Notes under the pieces: model-generated
Told to the model about the DNA's origin: nothing
What the model saw: only the letters and a program-made list of their open reading frames with translations
Databases searched by the model: none
NCBI RefSeq assembly: GCF_037975215.1
Contig: NZ_CP150239.1
Coordinates: forward strand, 2,890,001 to 2,954,000
DNA from: Solibacillus sp. FSL R5-0449
Lineage (GTDB): Bacteria; Bacillota; Bacilli; Bacillales_A; Planococcaceae
DNA length: 64,000 nucleotides
Direction of reading: 5' to 3'
Program-made: the position numbers and the translations under genes
Part shown: piece by piece, positions 16,507 to 25,737 of the stretch
Layout: each line of letters begins with the position of its first letter
Numbering within the stretch: the first letter of the stretch is position 1

Positions 16507-17229
16507 TTATAGAACTTTTCCTAAAAAGGCTTTTGTACGTTCGTTTTGCGGGTTGCCGAATACTTCATCCGGGTGGCCTTGCTCTACGATATAGCCGCCA
16601 TCCATAAACAGTACACGGTCGCCGACTTCACGTGCGAAGCCCATTTCATGTGTGACGACAACCATTGTCATCCCTTCTTTTGCAAGGTTCTTCATTACTT
16701 CCAGAACCTCTTTCACCATTTCCGGGTCAAGGGCTGACGTCGGTTCGTCAAACAGCATCACTTTCGGCTTCATCGCCAACGCACGGGCAATCGCTACACG
16801 CTGCTGCTGACCGCCTGATAACTGCTGCGGATAGTTATATGCCTTTTCACGCAAACCGACCTTGTCCAATAGCTCCAGTGCCAGTTTTTCGGCATCCGCC
16901 TTGTTCAGCTGGCGAATTTGCATTGGCGCCATCGTAATATTATCGATGACCGACATATGCGGGAATAGGTTGAACTGCTGGAACACCATTCCTACTTCTG
17001 TACGGATCTCGTTAATATTTGTTTTCGGATCATTTATTTTAGTACCTTCTATATAGATTGCCCCATCCGTTACTTCTTCCAGCAAATTCATGCAGCGAAG
17101 AAACGTTGATTTCCCAGAACCAGATGGCCCGATGACACAAACTACCTCTTTTTCATGTACTTCATAATCGATCCCTTTTAACACTTCGAGCTTGCCAAAA
17201 TGCTTGTGTAAGTTTTCTACTTTAATCAT
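16507..17229 (-). CDS. Polar amino-acid ABC transporter, ATP-binding protein
   Basis: A 240-residue ABC ATPase of the GlnQ/HisP/TcyC type. It has Walker [10 protein letters not shown] (about 33-41), the Q-loop in [11 protein letters not shown], the signature LSGGQQQR (about 135-142), Walker B VMLFDEP and the H-loop [13 protein letters not shown]. Its ATG abuts the permease stop (TAAATG), so the two are translationally coupled. It energises uptake with the permease at 17230 and one or both binding proteins. Length and motifs are standard. The symbol is left blank because the transported amino acid is not determined. Confidence 0.94.
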   Translation of the reverse strand: MIKVENLHKHFGKLEVLKGIDYEVHEKEVVCVIGPSGSGKSTFLRCMNLLEEVTDGAIYIEGTKINDPKTNINEIRTEVGMVFQQFNLFPHMSVIDNITMAPMQIRQLNKADAEKLALELLDKVGLREKAYNYPQQLSGGQQQRVAIARALAMKPKVMLFDEPTSALDPEMVKEVLEVMKNLAKEGMTMVVVTHEMGFAREVGDRVLFMDGGYIVEQGHPDEVFGNPQNERTKAFLGKVL

Positions 17230-17931
17230 TTACGCGCGCTCCTTTTTCTTACGTGGGTTGTAATTGATATCCACTCGTCTTTCGATAAATGCAATGAGCT
17301 TCGTTACAGCATACGTCAATACAAGGTATAGGAACGCCGCGAATAAATACGGCTCCCAGAAACGCTGATACGTTCCGGCTACTACTTTACTTACGTATAA
17401 AATTTCGGCTCCGGCGATTACCGTTACAAGTGAAGAATCTTTTAACAGTGCGATAAATTCATTTCCTAAAGGCGGAATCATTCGACGGAACGCCTGCGGT
17501 AAAATAACTTTGCGCATCGCCTGGCTTTGCGTTAATCCTAAAGACCTTGCAGCTTCCATTTGCCCTTTGTCGATCGACTGGATCCCTGCACGGAAAATTT
17601 CTGCATTATATGCAGCACTGTTTAAAATCAGTCCGACAATACCCGATACCCACCAACCTTGTGATGTTCCGAAAATAGTCGGAATAACCGCTAAGTGAAT
17701 TAATAATAATTGTACGAGCATTGGCGTACCACGGAATACGTCGACATAGATTTTCGCCGGCCAGTAAATCCACTTTTTTGTTGAAACTTGGCCTAATCCT
17801 AAAACTAGACCGAATATGATCCCACCAATATAACCACATGCTGTTAAAACAATAGTCGCCCAAAGTCCTTTTGCATATAGTTCACGGTAGTTCCAGATTA
17901 TATCCCAACGGAAAAAATCAAAAAAATCCAT
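17230..17931 (-). CDS. Polar amino-acid ABC transporter, permease
   Basis: A 233-residue HisM/GlnP-type permease with about five membrane segments (for example GLWATIVLTACGYIGGIIFGLVL) and the EAA loop that docks the ATPase (EAARSLGLTQSQAMRKVILPQAFRRMIPPLGNEF). The C-terminus is basic. It lies 30 bases after binding-protein copy 2 and directly before the ATPase, giving the order binding protein, permease, ATPase in one operon. One permease gene implies a homodimeric channel. Confidence 0.94.
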   Translation of the reverse strand: MDFFDFFRWDIIWNYRELYAKGLWATIVLTACGYIGGIIFGLVLGLGQVSTKKWIYWPAKIYVDVFRGTPMLVQLLLIHLAVIPTIFGTSQGWWVSGIVGLILNSAAYNAEIFRAGIQSIDKGQMEAARSLGLTQSQAMRKVILPQAFRRMIPPLGNEFIALLKDSSLVTVIAGAEILYVSKVVAGTYQRFWEPYLFAAFLYLVLTYAVTKLIAFIERRVDINYNPRKKKERA

Positions 17932-17961
17932 CTGAAACCCTCCAATAAATTAAAATGTAGC

Positions 17962-18741
17962 TTATTCGATTTCTGTACCTGTAATTTCAGCTAGCTTGCC
18001 ATTGTCTTTAATTTTTTGAAGACCTTCATTTAAAATGTCCAATAGCTCTTTGTTGCCCTTTTTCACCATAAAGCCGAAGTAATCTTTTTCGAATGAGTCA
18101 TCTTCCACTGCTTTTAAGCCTGAATCAGGATTGTTTTCAAGGTAATCTAAAATTACTGCATTATCACCGATTGCGGCATCTGCTGCACCTGTCAGTACTT
18201 CTGTTAGAGCAACAGAGAAGTTTTCATAAGCTAAAATCTTCGAGCTTGCAACACCTTGAAGTTCCTGAGCTGCGATATGACCTGTCGTATTGATTTGCAC
18301 CGCGATTTTTTTGTCTTTAATATCTTCTAACGATGCCACTGTCGAACCTTCTTTTGTCACGATCAATAACGTCGCTTCATAATAAGGATCTGTAAAGTCA
18401 TAAGTTTGTTTACGCTCATCTGTAATTGTAATCGCTGCTGCACCCATATCCACTTCACCATTTGTTACTTGGCTCATCATTGAGTCCCAGCCTACATTTT
18501 TCACTTCTGTCTCGATGCCCATCTCTTCGCCGATCGCTGCTAAAATCTCTGAATCTAATCCAACAACATTGCCTTTATCATCTAAGTATTCGAATGGTGC
18601 ATATGTAGCTTCCGTACCTGCAACAATTTTCTTATATTCTTTATCACCTGTTGATGAAGATTCGTCTGCTCCACATGCTGTTAAAATCATCGAAGCTGCT
18701 GCTAAAGGTGCTGCCCATTTAAATAGTTTTCTAGTACTCAT
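17962..18741 (-). CDS. Amino-acid ABC transporter substrate-binding lipoprotein (copy 2)
   Basis: A 259-residue lipoprotein with lipobox ILTAC (Cys about 23) and an amino-acid-binding fold (AGTEATYAPFEYLDDKG, TYDFTDPYYEATLLIV, INTTGHIAAQELQG, SSKILAYEN). It shares long identical stretches with copy 1, so a local duplication is evident. The ATG at 18741 has AGGAGGA 8 bases upstream; the longer frame to 18822 is rejected. It is the first gene of the importer operon, under a promoter whose spacer is a large palindrome (18794-18815). It probably captures the same or a related amino acid as copy 1. Confidence 0.92.
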   Translation of the reverse strand: MSTRKLFKWAAPLAAASMILTACGADESSSTGDKEYKKIVAGTEATYAPFEYLDDKGNVVGLDSEILAAIGEEMGIETEVKNVGWDSMMSQVTNGEVDMGAAAITITDERKQTYDFTDPYYEATLLIVTKEGSTVASLEDIKDKKIAVQINTTGHIAAQELQGVASSKILAYENFSVALTEVLTGAADAAIGDNAVILDYLENNPDSGLKAVEDDSFEKDYFGFMVKKGNKELLDILNEGLQKIKDNGKLAEITGTEIE

Positions 18742-18790
18742 TATGAATATCCTCCTGGATGTAATAGTTTTTTTGTTAATAACATGTTCA

Positions 18791-18819
18791 ATTATATTAA
18801 TTCCACAATTAATATACAA
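18791..18819 (-). promoter_or_regulatory. Importer-operon promoter with embedded palindrome
   Basis: Reverse-strand TTGTAT, 17-base spacer, TATAAT. The spacer and -10 are covered by a perfect inverted repeat, ATATTAATT / GTGG / AATTAATAT (18794-18815). This is ideally placed for a dimeric repressor that blocks RNA polymerase. Confidence 0.7.
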
Positions 18820-19024
18820 CATTTAATTTTTAAAAAATTGATTATTATTGCAGTATGATGAATTAATATAACAAAATCGACGGTTTATTTGCATATAATT
18901 TAATATTTATTCAATCATTTACTATTTCATTATTGTATCCCCCTTCTAAAAAGCCTCACTTTCCATTACATATATTCCCTGTTTTTTATAATATATGTTA
19001 ATTCTATAAAGAATTTTTACTAAA

Positions 19025-19067
19025 ACAAAAAAGACCGCACAAGAGGAGCTCCTCTCATACAGTCTTG
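19025..19067 (-). terminator. Hairpin with T-run, reverse strand
   Basis: Outer stem AAGACTG/CGGTCTT and an inner perfect 14-base palindrome AGAGGAGCTCCTCT, followed on the reverse strand by TTTTTTGTTTT. It could end the tRNA-Arg transcript, or another short reverse transcript, about 400 bases downstream of the tRNA. Confidence 0.55.
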
Positions 19068-19083
19068 AAATTATTATTTAGTT

Positions 19084-19152
19084 AGAGAACGAATGAAGGA
19101 TAAAAAGAACCGGTACAGTGATTCCTTCTATCCTACTAAAACTTCATTCTCT
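19084..19152. other. Long imperfect hairpin of unknown role
   Basis: AGAGA and ATGAAG (4-base bulge between) pair with CTTCAT and TCTCT; an inner GGATA/TATCC pair extends the stem. It has no following T-tract. It could be a structured RNA or a decayed element; nothing identifies it. Confidence 0.35.
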
Positions 19153-19480
19153 ATTGCAAAAAAACCTCAGATGTTTTTTTACAATTGATATTGAAACGTA
19201 TATTAAAACAGTAAAATGGTGCCCCCTAAAGGACATGATAGTATGGTCTATCTAACTAGTTTTGTAAAAACACAACATTTAATAATGTACTAATTTTCTA
19301 CATATAATTCAAGTAGGAAATGTACTTTTTTATAAAGAAATTTTGTTTTTTTAAGTGAAGAGCGTTTAAATTAGTTCGGTTTCGGAAACTTATAGTGTAG
19401 CGTCAAAAATAAACTGTAGAAAAATGGAAGAGAAAGATTATTTTTACTTCATGCTGATCAATAATCTTTAAAAAAGAAAG

Positions 19481-19552
19481 CGCCCTCGGAGGGAATCGAA
19501 CCCCCAGCCTCAGAACCGGAATCTGAAGTGTTATCCATTACACCACGAGGAC
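19481..19552 (-). tRNA. tRNA-Arg (anticodon CCG)
   Basis: The reverse-strand sequence folds as a tRNA: acceptor GTCCTCG/CGAGGGC (one G-T pair), discriminator G, D-arm, anticodon stem TCAGA/TCTGA with loop TTCCGGT (anticodon CCG at 19517-19519), and T-arm with GGTTCGATTCC. CCA is not encoded. It decodes CGG. A tRNA-Arg gene beside clpP is also the arrangement in B. subtilis. Confidence 0.95.
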
Positions 19553-19582
19553 ATATAAATAAGTATATGAGCAACTTTTTTC

Positions 19583-19611
19583 ATTATACAGATGGAACCC
19601 CTTATTTTCAA
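19583..19611 (-). promoter_or_regulatory. Promoter of tRNA-Arg
   Basis: Reverse-strand TTGAAA, 17-base spacer, TATAAT, about 30 bases before the mature tRNA 5' end. Confidence 0.8.
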
Positions 19612-19632
19612 CTGTAAAAATCAGAGTTTATA

Positions 19633-19663
19633 TTTGACCATAACTGACTAATACGTGTATGAT
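19633..19663 (+). promoter_or_regulatory. clpP promoter overlapping a CtsR-like operator
   Basis: TTTGACC-ATA-ACTGACT (19633-19649) matches the direct heptad repeat bound by CtsR (inverse orientation), with two mismatches in the second heptad. It contains the -35 TTGACC. The -10 TATGAT is at 19658-19663, spacer 18. Class III heat-shock control of clpP is expected. Confidence 0.7.
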
Positions 19664-19739
19664 AGGTTTACAGCTGAAATATTTGTCAATTTCAGCAAAA
19701 GTAATCGAATATAAGCTTTAACAAAGGGAGGATTTTTCA

Positions 19740-20330
19740 ATGAACTTAATTCCTACAGTTATTGAACAAACAAACCGCGGCGAACGTGCATATGACATCT
19801 ATTCACGTTTACTTAAAGACCGCATCATTTTATTAGGTAGTGGGATTGACGATAATGTTGCAAACTCTATCGTAGCACAGCTATTATTTTTAGAAGCTGA
19901 AGATCCAGATAAAGACATCTACCTGTACATCAACTCACCAGGTGGCTCGATCACTTCTGGTATGGCGATCTACGATACGATGAACTTCATCAAACCTGAT
20001 GTTTCAACAATCTGTATCGGTATGGCTGCTTCAATGGGTGCATTCCTGCTTTCTGCTGGTGCAAAAGGCAAGCGTGTTGCATTACCAAACGCTGAAGTAA
20101 TGATTCACCAACCACTTGGCGGAGCACAAGGTCAAGCAACAGAAATCGAAATCGCTGCGAAACGTATTTTACACTTACGTGAAAAATTAAACCGCATCAT
20201 GGCTGAAAACAGTGGCCAAGATTACGAAACGTTAGCGCGCGACACAGATCGTGACAACTTCATGTCTGCACAGCAAGCATTAGAGTACGGTCTTATCGAC
20301 AAAATTTATGAGCGTAACGAATTAAAATAA
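19740..20330 (+). CDS. clpP: ATP-dependent Clp protease proteolytic subunit
   Basis: A 196-residue serine peptidase that forms the tetradecameric chamber used by ClpX/ClpC/ClpE for protein quality control and regulated proteolysis. The catalytic triad is present: S98 in [10 protein letters not shown]123 in [11 protein letters not shown] and D172 in DTDRDNF. The N-terminal [21 protein letters not shown] loop that contacts the unfoldase is typical, and the length is standard. GGGAGG precedes the ATG. It is monocistronic, between a CtsR-type promoter and a perfect terminator. Confidence 0.98.
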   Translation: MNLIPTVIEQTNRGERAYDIYSRLLKDRIILLGSGIDDNVANSIVAQLLFLEAEDPDKDIYLYINSPGGSITSGMAIYDTMNFIKPDVSTICIGMAASMGAFLLSAGAKGKRVALPNAEVMIHQPLGGAQGQATEIEIAAKRILHLREKLNRIMAENSGQDYETLARDTDRDNFMSAQQALEYGLIDKIYERNELK

Positions 20331-20341
20331 TCGATCCATTC

Positions 20342-20374
20342 AAGCATACAAGATTCGTCTTGTATGCTTTTTTG
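20342..20374 (+). terminator. clpP terminator
   Basis: Perfect 12-bp stem AAGCATACAAGA/TCTTGTATGCTT closed by a TTCG tetraloop and followed by TTTTTTG. Confidence 0.95.
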
Positions 20375-20403
20375 TATTCAAAAAATAATATAAGACATAA
20401 TCC

Positions 20404-20445
20404 AAAAATGCCATTTTTCTCTCTGGGAGAAAAATGGCATTTTTT
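20404..20445. terminator. Second, bidirectional terminator after clpP
   Basis: Perfect 18-bp inverted repeat (AAAAATGCCATTTTTCTC at 20404-20421 and complement at 20428-20445) with a 6-base loop. Its A- and T-rich ends suit both directions. Confidence 0.82.
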
Positions 20446-20459
20446 CGCTGTGCGTAAAA

Positions 20460-20559
20460 ATTGATTTCCATTCCGGGACGCTTTCCGCGGGCGTGGCCTG
20501 AGCCTGTAGTCTCAGGCGTCACGCTATTCCCGCAGGAGTCGCCCTGCATTCCAATCAAT
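20460..20559. repeat. Dispersed Bacillaceae-type repeat, 100-bp copy
   Basis: Bounded by ATTGATT and AATCAAT. It contains CCATTCCGG, GCTTTCCGCGGGCGTG, a TGAGCCTG..CTCAGGC stem, CACGCTATTCCCGCAGGAG and GCATTCC. The same blocks recur in the longer element at 34809-35010 and in fragments at 16408 and 62651. It resembles a structured intergenic repeat seen throughout Bacillaceae. No coding frame. Confidence 0.8.
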
Positions 20560-20636
20560 TTTCCAAAATATCCGTTTCTTAACAAGGATTTTTTCCTTAC
20601 CAATGAAATTTTTACTTTTATGCTAGCTCTTTTGTT

Positions 20637-20894
20637 TTAATCCGCTTTTTCAATTAGAAGTTGTAGTGCGTCGATTGCTTTTTCTTCGTCATGGCCGTCT
20701 GCCCATAATGTAACAACTGTGCCTTTAGCAACAGCCAGGCTCATAATGCCCATGATCGACTTTGCATTTACTTTTTTCGTATCCTTTTGTAAAAAGACGT
20801 CTGCTTTATAACGATTTGCCTCTTGAACGAACAAAGCGGCCTGTCTTGCTTGTAAGCCCGATTTTAACTTTACTTCTACTTGTTTTTCAATCAT
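20637..20894 (-). CDS. crh: HPr-like catabolite repression protein Crh
   Basis: An 85-residue HPr homologue. The site of PEP-dependent phosphorylation in HPr (His15) is Gln here (SGLQARQAA, Q15), while the HPrK target Ser46 is kept (VNAKSIMGI). This is the signature of Crh, which serves only as a CcpA corepressor after Ser46 phosphorylation and not in sugar transport. AAGGGAGA precedes the ATG at 20894; the ten extra residues of the longer frame are rejected. It is the last gene of the yvcI-rapZ-yvcK-whiA-crh run. Its kinase gene hprK is at 35952-36890. Confidence 0.95.
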   Translation of the reverse strand: MIEKQVEVKLKSGLQARQAALFVQEANRYKADVFLQKDTKKVNAKSIMGIMSLAVAKGTVVTLWADGHDEEKAIDALQLLIEKAD

Positions 20895-21047
20895 GTTGAA
20901 ATTCTCCCTTTCACAACCGTTCATCGCTTTAAGTTTATCTTAACGAAATTGTCCGAAAAGAACAACAATTGGAAACATCTTTTATGAAATCGTTCCCAAT
21001 TTTTTCTTTTATACCTTGATGTACTTGCTCCGCACCTTTATGTGAAG

Positions 21048-21989
21048 TTAAATACTTTCTCCACGACGGAGCGCATCCGCGATTTCATCGATTTTGCGCA
21101 GACGATGATTGACGCCTGATTTACTGACAACGCCAGTTGAAACCATTTCACCGAGCTCTTTTAATGTCACGTCCTGATATTCCACACGAAGGCGTGCAAT
21201 TTCACGCAGTTTTTCCGGCAGCTGATCAAGGCCTACCGCATTATCAATATAGCGGATATTTTCCACTTGCCTCAACGCCGCGCCTATTGTTTTGTTTAAG
21301 TTGGCTGTTTCACAGTTTACGATACGGTTTACACTGTTACGCATATCTCTAATGATCCGCACATCCTCAAACTTTAGCATTGCCTGTACAGCACCGACTA
21401 AATTCATAAAATCCGAAATTTTTTCGGCTTCTTTTAAATACGTGACAAAACCTTTTTTACGTTCGATTGTTTTCGCATTTAAGTCGTACCGGTTCATCAG
21501 CTCAGCCAACGCTTCCCCGTGCTCCTTATATAAAGAATAAATCTCCAAATGGTAGGAAGAGGTTTCCGGATTGTTCACCGAGCCTCCTGCCAAAAAGGCA
21601 CCACGTAAATAAGCACGGCGTTCATTCTCTTTCGGTATGATAGATTTCGCGATCGTATGATTAAACTCAAATGAATTTGAGACAATTTCTAAATCCGCAA
21701 GAATTTCACGTGCGCCTTCCCGAACACGGCATATATACACATTGTTCTTTTTAAGACGCATCTTTTTCCGCACAAGCAACTCGACATTATATGGATAAAG
21801 CTTCTTCACAATTGTATAAAGCCGACGTGCGATTGCCGCATTTTCTGTTTGTACGTCCAAGCTTATTTGGCGATTCGCAAAACTTAACGAACCGTTCATC
21901 CGTATCAGGGCAGATACTTCTGCCTTTAAACTGCTATCACCCGCTTCTACCTGCGTCAGTTCTTTCTTTGTTTCAGATGCAAATGACAT
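21048..21989 (-). CDS. whiA: WhiA-type DNA-binding protein
   Basis: A 313-residue protein. The N-terminus ([14 protein letters not shown]) and the LAGLIDADG-like core (about 20-200, with [18 protein letters not shown]) are followed by a C-terminal helix-turn-helix ([33 protein letters not shown]). In Bacillus, WhiA is nucleoid-associated and affects cell division and chromosome segregation; in actinomycetes it is a sporulation regulator. AAGGGGGAG precedes the ATG at 21989; the 30-residue longer frame overlaps non-conserved sequence and is rejected. It starts 49 bases after the yvcK stop, in conserved order. Confidence 0.95.
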   Translation of the reverse strand: MSFASETKKELTQVEAGDSSLKAEVSALIRMNGSLSFANRQISLDVQTENAAIARRLYTIVKKLYPYNVELLVRKKMRLKKNNVYICRVREGAREILADLEIVSNSFEFNHTIAKSIIPKENERRAYLRGAFLAGGSVNNPETSSYHLEIYSLYKEHGEALAELMNRYDLNAKTIERKKGFVTYLKEAEKISDFMNLVGAVQAMLKFEDVRIIRDMRNSVNRIVNCETANLNKTIGAALRQVENIRYIDNAVGLDQLPEKLREIARLRVEYQDVTLKELGEMVSTGVVSKSGVNHRLRKIDEIADALRRGESI

Positions 21990-22038
21990 GGATTCGCTCC
22001 CCCTTTCCCAGCAACTATGTAGTGTTTCTTTCATACTA

Positions 22039-23016
22039 CTATTCTTGCGTTGTTTGTTTTTTCTGTAATGTATATTCACAAAGCCATTCCGCGAGATTTA
22101 CCGCATCATGACGTACTGTTCCATTTTCAATAAGGGCAATCTCTTTTGGAATAATAGTGATGCCCATTTCTTGCAATCTTTCAATATCAAACTTTACAGG
22201 TTCGGCATTTTCTTCACGGTAATTTTCGTAAATCGAAGGAGGCAGCTCCTTTTCATTGATCAGTACCGATTGGATAAACGCTTCGCCAACATGTTCATGG
22301 ATCGCCTCAATATGTTTCGACGCAGTAAAGTTTCTCGTTTCACCTTGCTGTGTCATTAAATTCGCAATGTAAATCTTTTCACCCTTCGCACGAACAACTG
22401 CCTGCCCGATTCCTTTAACTAATAGATTCGGAATGATGCTCGTATAAAGGCTGCCTGGTCCAATCAAAATAAAATCTGCCCGTTCAATCGCATGAACTGC
22501 AGCAGGTAAAGGTTTGAGATTACTTGGCTCCAAGTATACCCGTTTAATCGGTGCCTGGCCTGAAGGAATTTTCGACTCGCCTATCACGTCTGACCCATCC
22601 GCCAATTCGGCATGTAACGTAACCTTTTTATTCGCTGCTGGAATGACCTTTCCGTGCACGTTCAGTACTTTGCTCATTTCAGCAATCGCATGGTTAAAAT
22701 CACCGGTAATTTCCGTCAAAGCCGTCAACATTAAGTTCCCGAGCGAATGACCGCCTAAATCGTTTGATTGGGAAAAGCGGTATTGAAACATTTGCTCGAC
22801 TAACGGCTCTACGTCAGAAAGTGCGGCAATTACATTTCGCACATCTCCTGGCGGCGGGATATCATAGTCATCCCGCAAACGGCCAGAAGAGCCACCGTCA
22901 TCAGCAACCGTAACGATAGCCGTTATATCAAAAGGATGCTGCTTCAAACCGCGTAAAATTGTAGAAAGGCCTGTCCCCCCGCCAATTACGACGATTCTTG
23001 TTCTCTTTTTTTTCAT
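22039..23016 (-). CDS. yvcK: YvcK/MgfK-type gluconeogenesis factor
   Basis: A 325-residue protein of the CofD-like/UPF0052 family. It has a Rossmann-type start ([19 protein letters not shown]), [13 protein letters not shown] and [17 protein letters not shown], which bind UDP-sugars in known homologues. YvcK is needed for growth on gluconeogenic carbon and for cell-wall synthesis and PBP1 placement. The ATG at 23016 with GGAAGGA upstream is chosen; the 51-residue extension would overlap rapZ completely and looks spurious. It starts 5 bases after the rapZ stop, so the pair is coupled. Confidence 0.95.
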   Translation of the reverse strand: MKKKRTRIVVIGGGTGLSTILRGLKQHPFDITAIVTVADDGGSSGRLRDDYDIPPPGDVRNVIAALSDVEPLVEQMFQYRFSQSNDLGGHSLGNLMLTALTEITGDFNHAIAEMSKVLNVHGKVIPAANKKVTLHAELADGSDVIGESKIPSGQAPIKRVYLEPSNLKPLPAAVHAIERADFILIGPGSLYTSIIPNLLVKGIGQAVVRAKGEKIYIANLMTQQGETRNFTASKHIEAIHEHVGEAFIQSVLINEKELPPSIYENYREENAEPVKFDIERLQEMGITIIPKEIALIENGTVRHDAVNLAEWLCEYTLQKKQTTQE

Positions 23017-23020
23017 TTCA

Positions 23021-23902
23021 TTAATCCTTCCTATGATTGATATCTCTATGTGTAACGATGACTTGATCATTTTTCGCCAATAGCTTCCCGAAGTATTCAG
23101 CCAGTGTAACAGAGCGATGTTGACCGCCCGTACAGCCGAAAGCGATGACAAGCTGTGATTTGCCTTCATTACGGTAATGGGGAATCATGAAAGTGAACAG
23201 GTCAGTCAGTTTGGCAATTAACTGTTGTGTTTCTTCCGTTGCCAATACGTAAGAGGAAACTTCTGTTTGTAGCCCTGTTTTATGTCTCAGCTCTTCAACA
23301 TAGTAAGGATTTTTTAAAAAACGAACATCGAATACTAAATCAGCATCAATCGGCAGCCCATGCTTAAATCCAAATGACATAATGTTTAATGAAAACGTAG
23401 GACTGCTCATATTGCTGAACTCCTGGGCGATACGTTCACGTAATTCACGTGGCTTTAACTTGGAAGTATTGACGATTGATTTGGCGCGCCCTTTTACTTC
23501 AGAGAGCAATTCGCGCTCCAGCTGAATCCCTTCCAGCGGTAATCCCTGAGGTGCAAGCGGATGTGATCGGCGTGATTCTTTATAGCGGCGAACTAATGTG
23601 GCATCATCGGATTCCAAAAATAAAATACGGAGTAAAATATCTTCTTCATCCAGTAGTGCGTCGAGCGATTCGATCAATGAGCCAAAAAATTCTCTCCCAC
23701 GTAAATCCATCACAACTGCCATACGTGAAATCTTTTTTTCGGAACCCTTCATTAGCGTTAAAAAAGTAGTTAAAAGCTCCGGAGGTAAATTATCTACACA
23801 GTAATAACCTAAATCCTCAAAACTTTGAACGGCTACCGTTTTGCCCGCCCCTGACATTCCTGTAATAATTACTAACTCATGTGTATAGCTCGAACTTGCC
23901 AC
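23021..23902 (-). CDS. rapZ: RapZ/YvcJ nucleotide-binding adaptor
   Basis: A 293-residue P-loop protein with Walker A GMSGAGKT (about 15-22), a Walker B-like [11 protein letters not shown], and the C-terminal [16 protein letters not shown] characteristic of RapZ. E. coli RapZ is an RNase adaptor controlling GlmS. Bacillus YvcJ is a GTP/ATP-binding protein linked to competence and the yvcK neighbourhood. Translation begins at GTG (23902) with GAGGAG about 9 bases upstream; no better ATG exists. It lies 14 bases after the Nudix gene in the conserved operon. Confidence 0.95.
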   Translation of the reverse strand: MASSSYTHELVIITGMSGAGKTVAVQSFEDLGYYCVDNLPPELLTTFLTLMKGSEKKISRMAVVMDLRGREFFGSLIESLDALLDEEDILLRILFLESDDATLVRRYKESRRSHPLAPQGLPLEGIQLERELLSEVKGRAKSIVNTSKLKPRELRERIAQEFSNMSSPTFSLNIMSFGFKHGLPIDADLVFDVRFLKNPYYVEELRHKTGLQTEVSSYVLATEETQQLIAKLTDLFTFMIPHYRNEGKSQLVIAFGCTGGQHRSVTLAEYFGKLLAKNDQVIVTHRDINHRKD

Positions 23903-23916
23903 TTATTTCATCTCCT

Positions 23917-24387
23917 CTAGTTTTGTTCCATCGAGTTTTGAATTTTTTCGCTGATCAGCTCAAAATCCTCTGTATATTCAAATGTACCATATTGCGTACC
24001 TTTATTTAACGCTGCAAATAATAAATTCGTACGGTCACCTGCTGCCATCGGAAGATCCTTTAAACGATCAATTTCATACCAGTTTAAAATGCCTTCCCGT
24101 GTTTCGACAAATGGTGTTCCTTCAACATCTGTTGCAATAAATGTGTACAGCATCCACTCATCGACGACAGTATCTCCATTTTTGATAACCATTGTGTATA
24201 CGCCTTTTAAATGAACGTCTTTTGGTGTTAAATTCGTCTCTTCCTGAAATTCGCGTATAGCGGAGTCATAGATGGACTCTCCTGGCTCCATTTTTCCACC
24301 TGGTGCCACAAACCAGCCTCTTCTCGGCTTTTGCAGCAATAATACTTGACCATCTTTAATAGCGAGTAAATTTGTAATACGTTGCAT
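23917..24387 (-). CDS. yvcI: Nudix hydrolase (YvcI/MutT-like)
   Basis: A 156-residue Nudix hydrolase with an intact box, GKMEPGE..REFQEET (GX5EX7REUXEEXG type) at about residues 36-58. Such enzymes cleave nucleoside diphosphates linked to X, often oxidised dNTPs. This orthologue position is held by yvcI in B. subtilis, whose substrate is not settled. The ATG at 24387 has GAGGTG upstream; the longer frame to 24450 is rejected. First gene of the yvcI-rapZ-yvcK-whiA-crh operon. A hairpin at 24461-24493 lies upstream. Confidence 0.92.
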   Translation of the reverse strand: MQRITNLLAIKDGQVLLLQKPRRGWFVAPGGKMEPGESIYDSAIREFQEETNLTPKDVHLKGVYTMVIKNGDTVVDEWMLYTFIATDVEGTPFVETREGILNWYEIDRLKDLPMAAGDRTNLLFAALNKGTQYGTFEYTEDFELISEKIQNSMEQN

Positions 24388-24460
24388 ACACAACACCTCA
24401 ACTTTTTCATTTAATGGATAAGTGAATATATAATATTTCACGAATTCCACATAAGTAAAG

Positions 24461-24493
24461 ACACAATTTCGCTATACGTGAAGCGAATTGTGT
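24461..24493. other. Hairpin upstream of yvcI
   Basis: ACACAATTTCGC pairs with GCGAATTGTGT (one bulge) around a short loop. On the forward strand TTTTT follows, so it may be a terminator for a forward transcript or part of the yvcI leader. Confidence 0.5.
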
Positions 24494-24589
24494 TTTTCTA
24501 AAGCTTATTTCTATTATACCTTGTCCTATGCATTCAGTAAAAGCAAGCGTTTCATTTATAATGCCAGCATTTATGCAGGAAAGCCATAA

Positions 24590-24631
24590 AAAAGAGGTTG
24601 CTTCAGCGTAAACCGCTTGAAACAACCTTAG
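24590..24631 (-). terminator. trxB terminator
   Basis: Reverse-strand stem AGGTTGTTTCAAGCG/CGCTGAAGCAACCT (one mismatch, one bulge) followed by CTTTTTT. Confidence 0.8.
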
Positions 24632-24716
24632 GATAAAAATATAAGGGGGTTAAAACAAATTCCACTTTTAGTATACCCTTATTTTGTAACGATATGATTA
24701 CATTTATGTTAAAGAA

Positions 24717-25697
<981 letters not shown>

Positions 25698-25737
25698 TTA
25701 TCGTATAAGATTGCTTGGGTAAATACAAATTTACTGC

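Larger units (their letters stand above)
18820..19480. other. Long non-coding region upstream of importer operon
   Basis: AT-rich stretch between the importer promoter and tRNA-Arg. It holds a reverse-strand terminator-like hairpin (19025-19067), a long imperfect hairpin (19084-19152) and a short GTGCCCCCTAAAGGACATGA-type sequence near 19218 that faintly recalls an IS3-type end. No ORF with a usable ribosome-binding site was found. Confidence 0.5.

Noticed and set aside
19093-19188. 31-codon ORF in the gap before tRNA-Arg
   Set aside because: No ribosome-binding site, and it coincides with a long hairpin; chance frame.
19213-19260. Remnant of an IS3-type element
   Set aside because: GTGCCCCCTAAAGGACATGA recalls some IS3-family ends, but there is no transposase fragment, partner end or target duplication.
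20637-20894. Calling the HPr-like gene ptsH
   Set aside because: Residue 15 is Gln rather than His, and the neighbours are whiA/yvcK/rapZ, so it is Crh.
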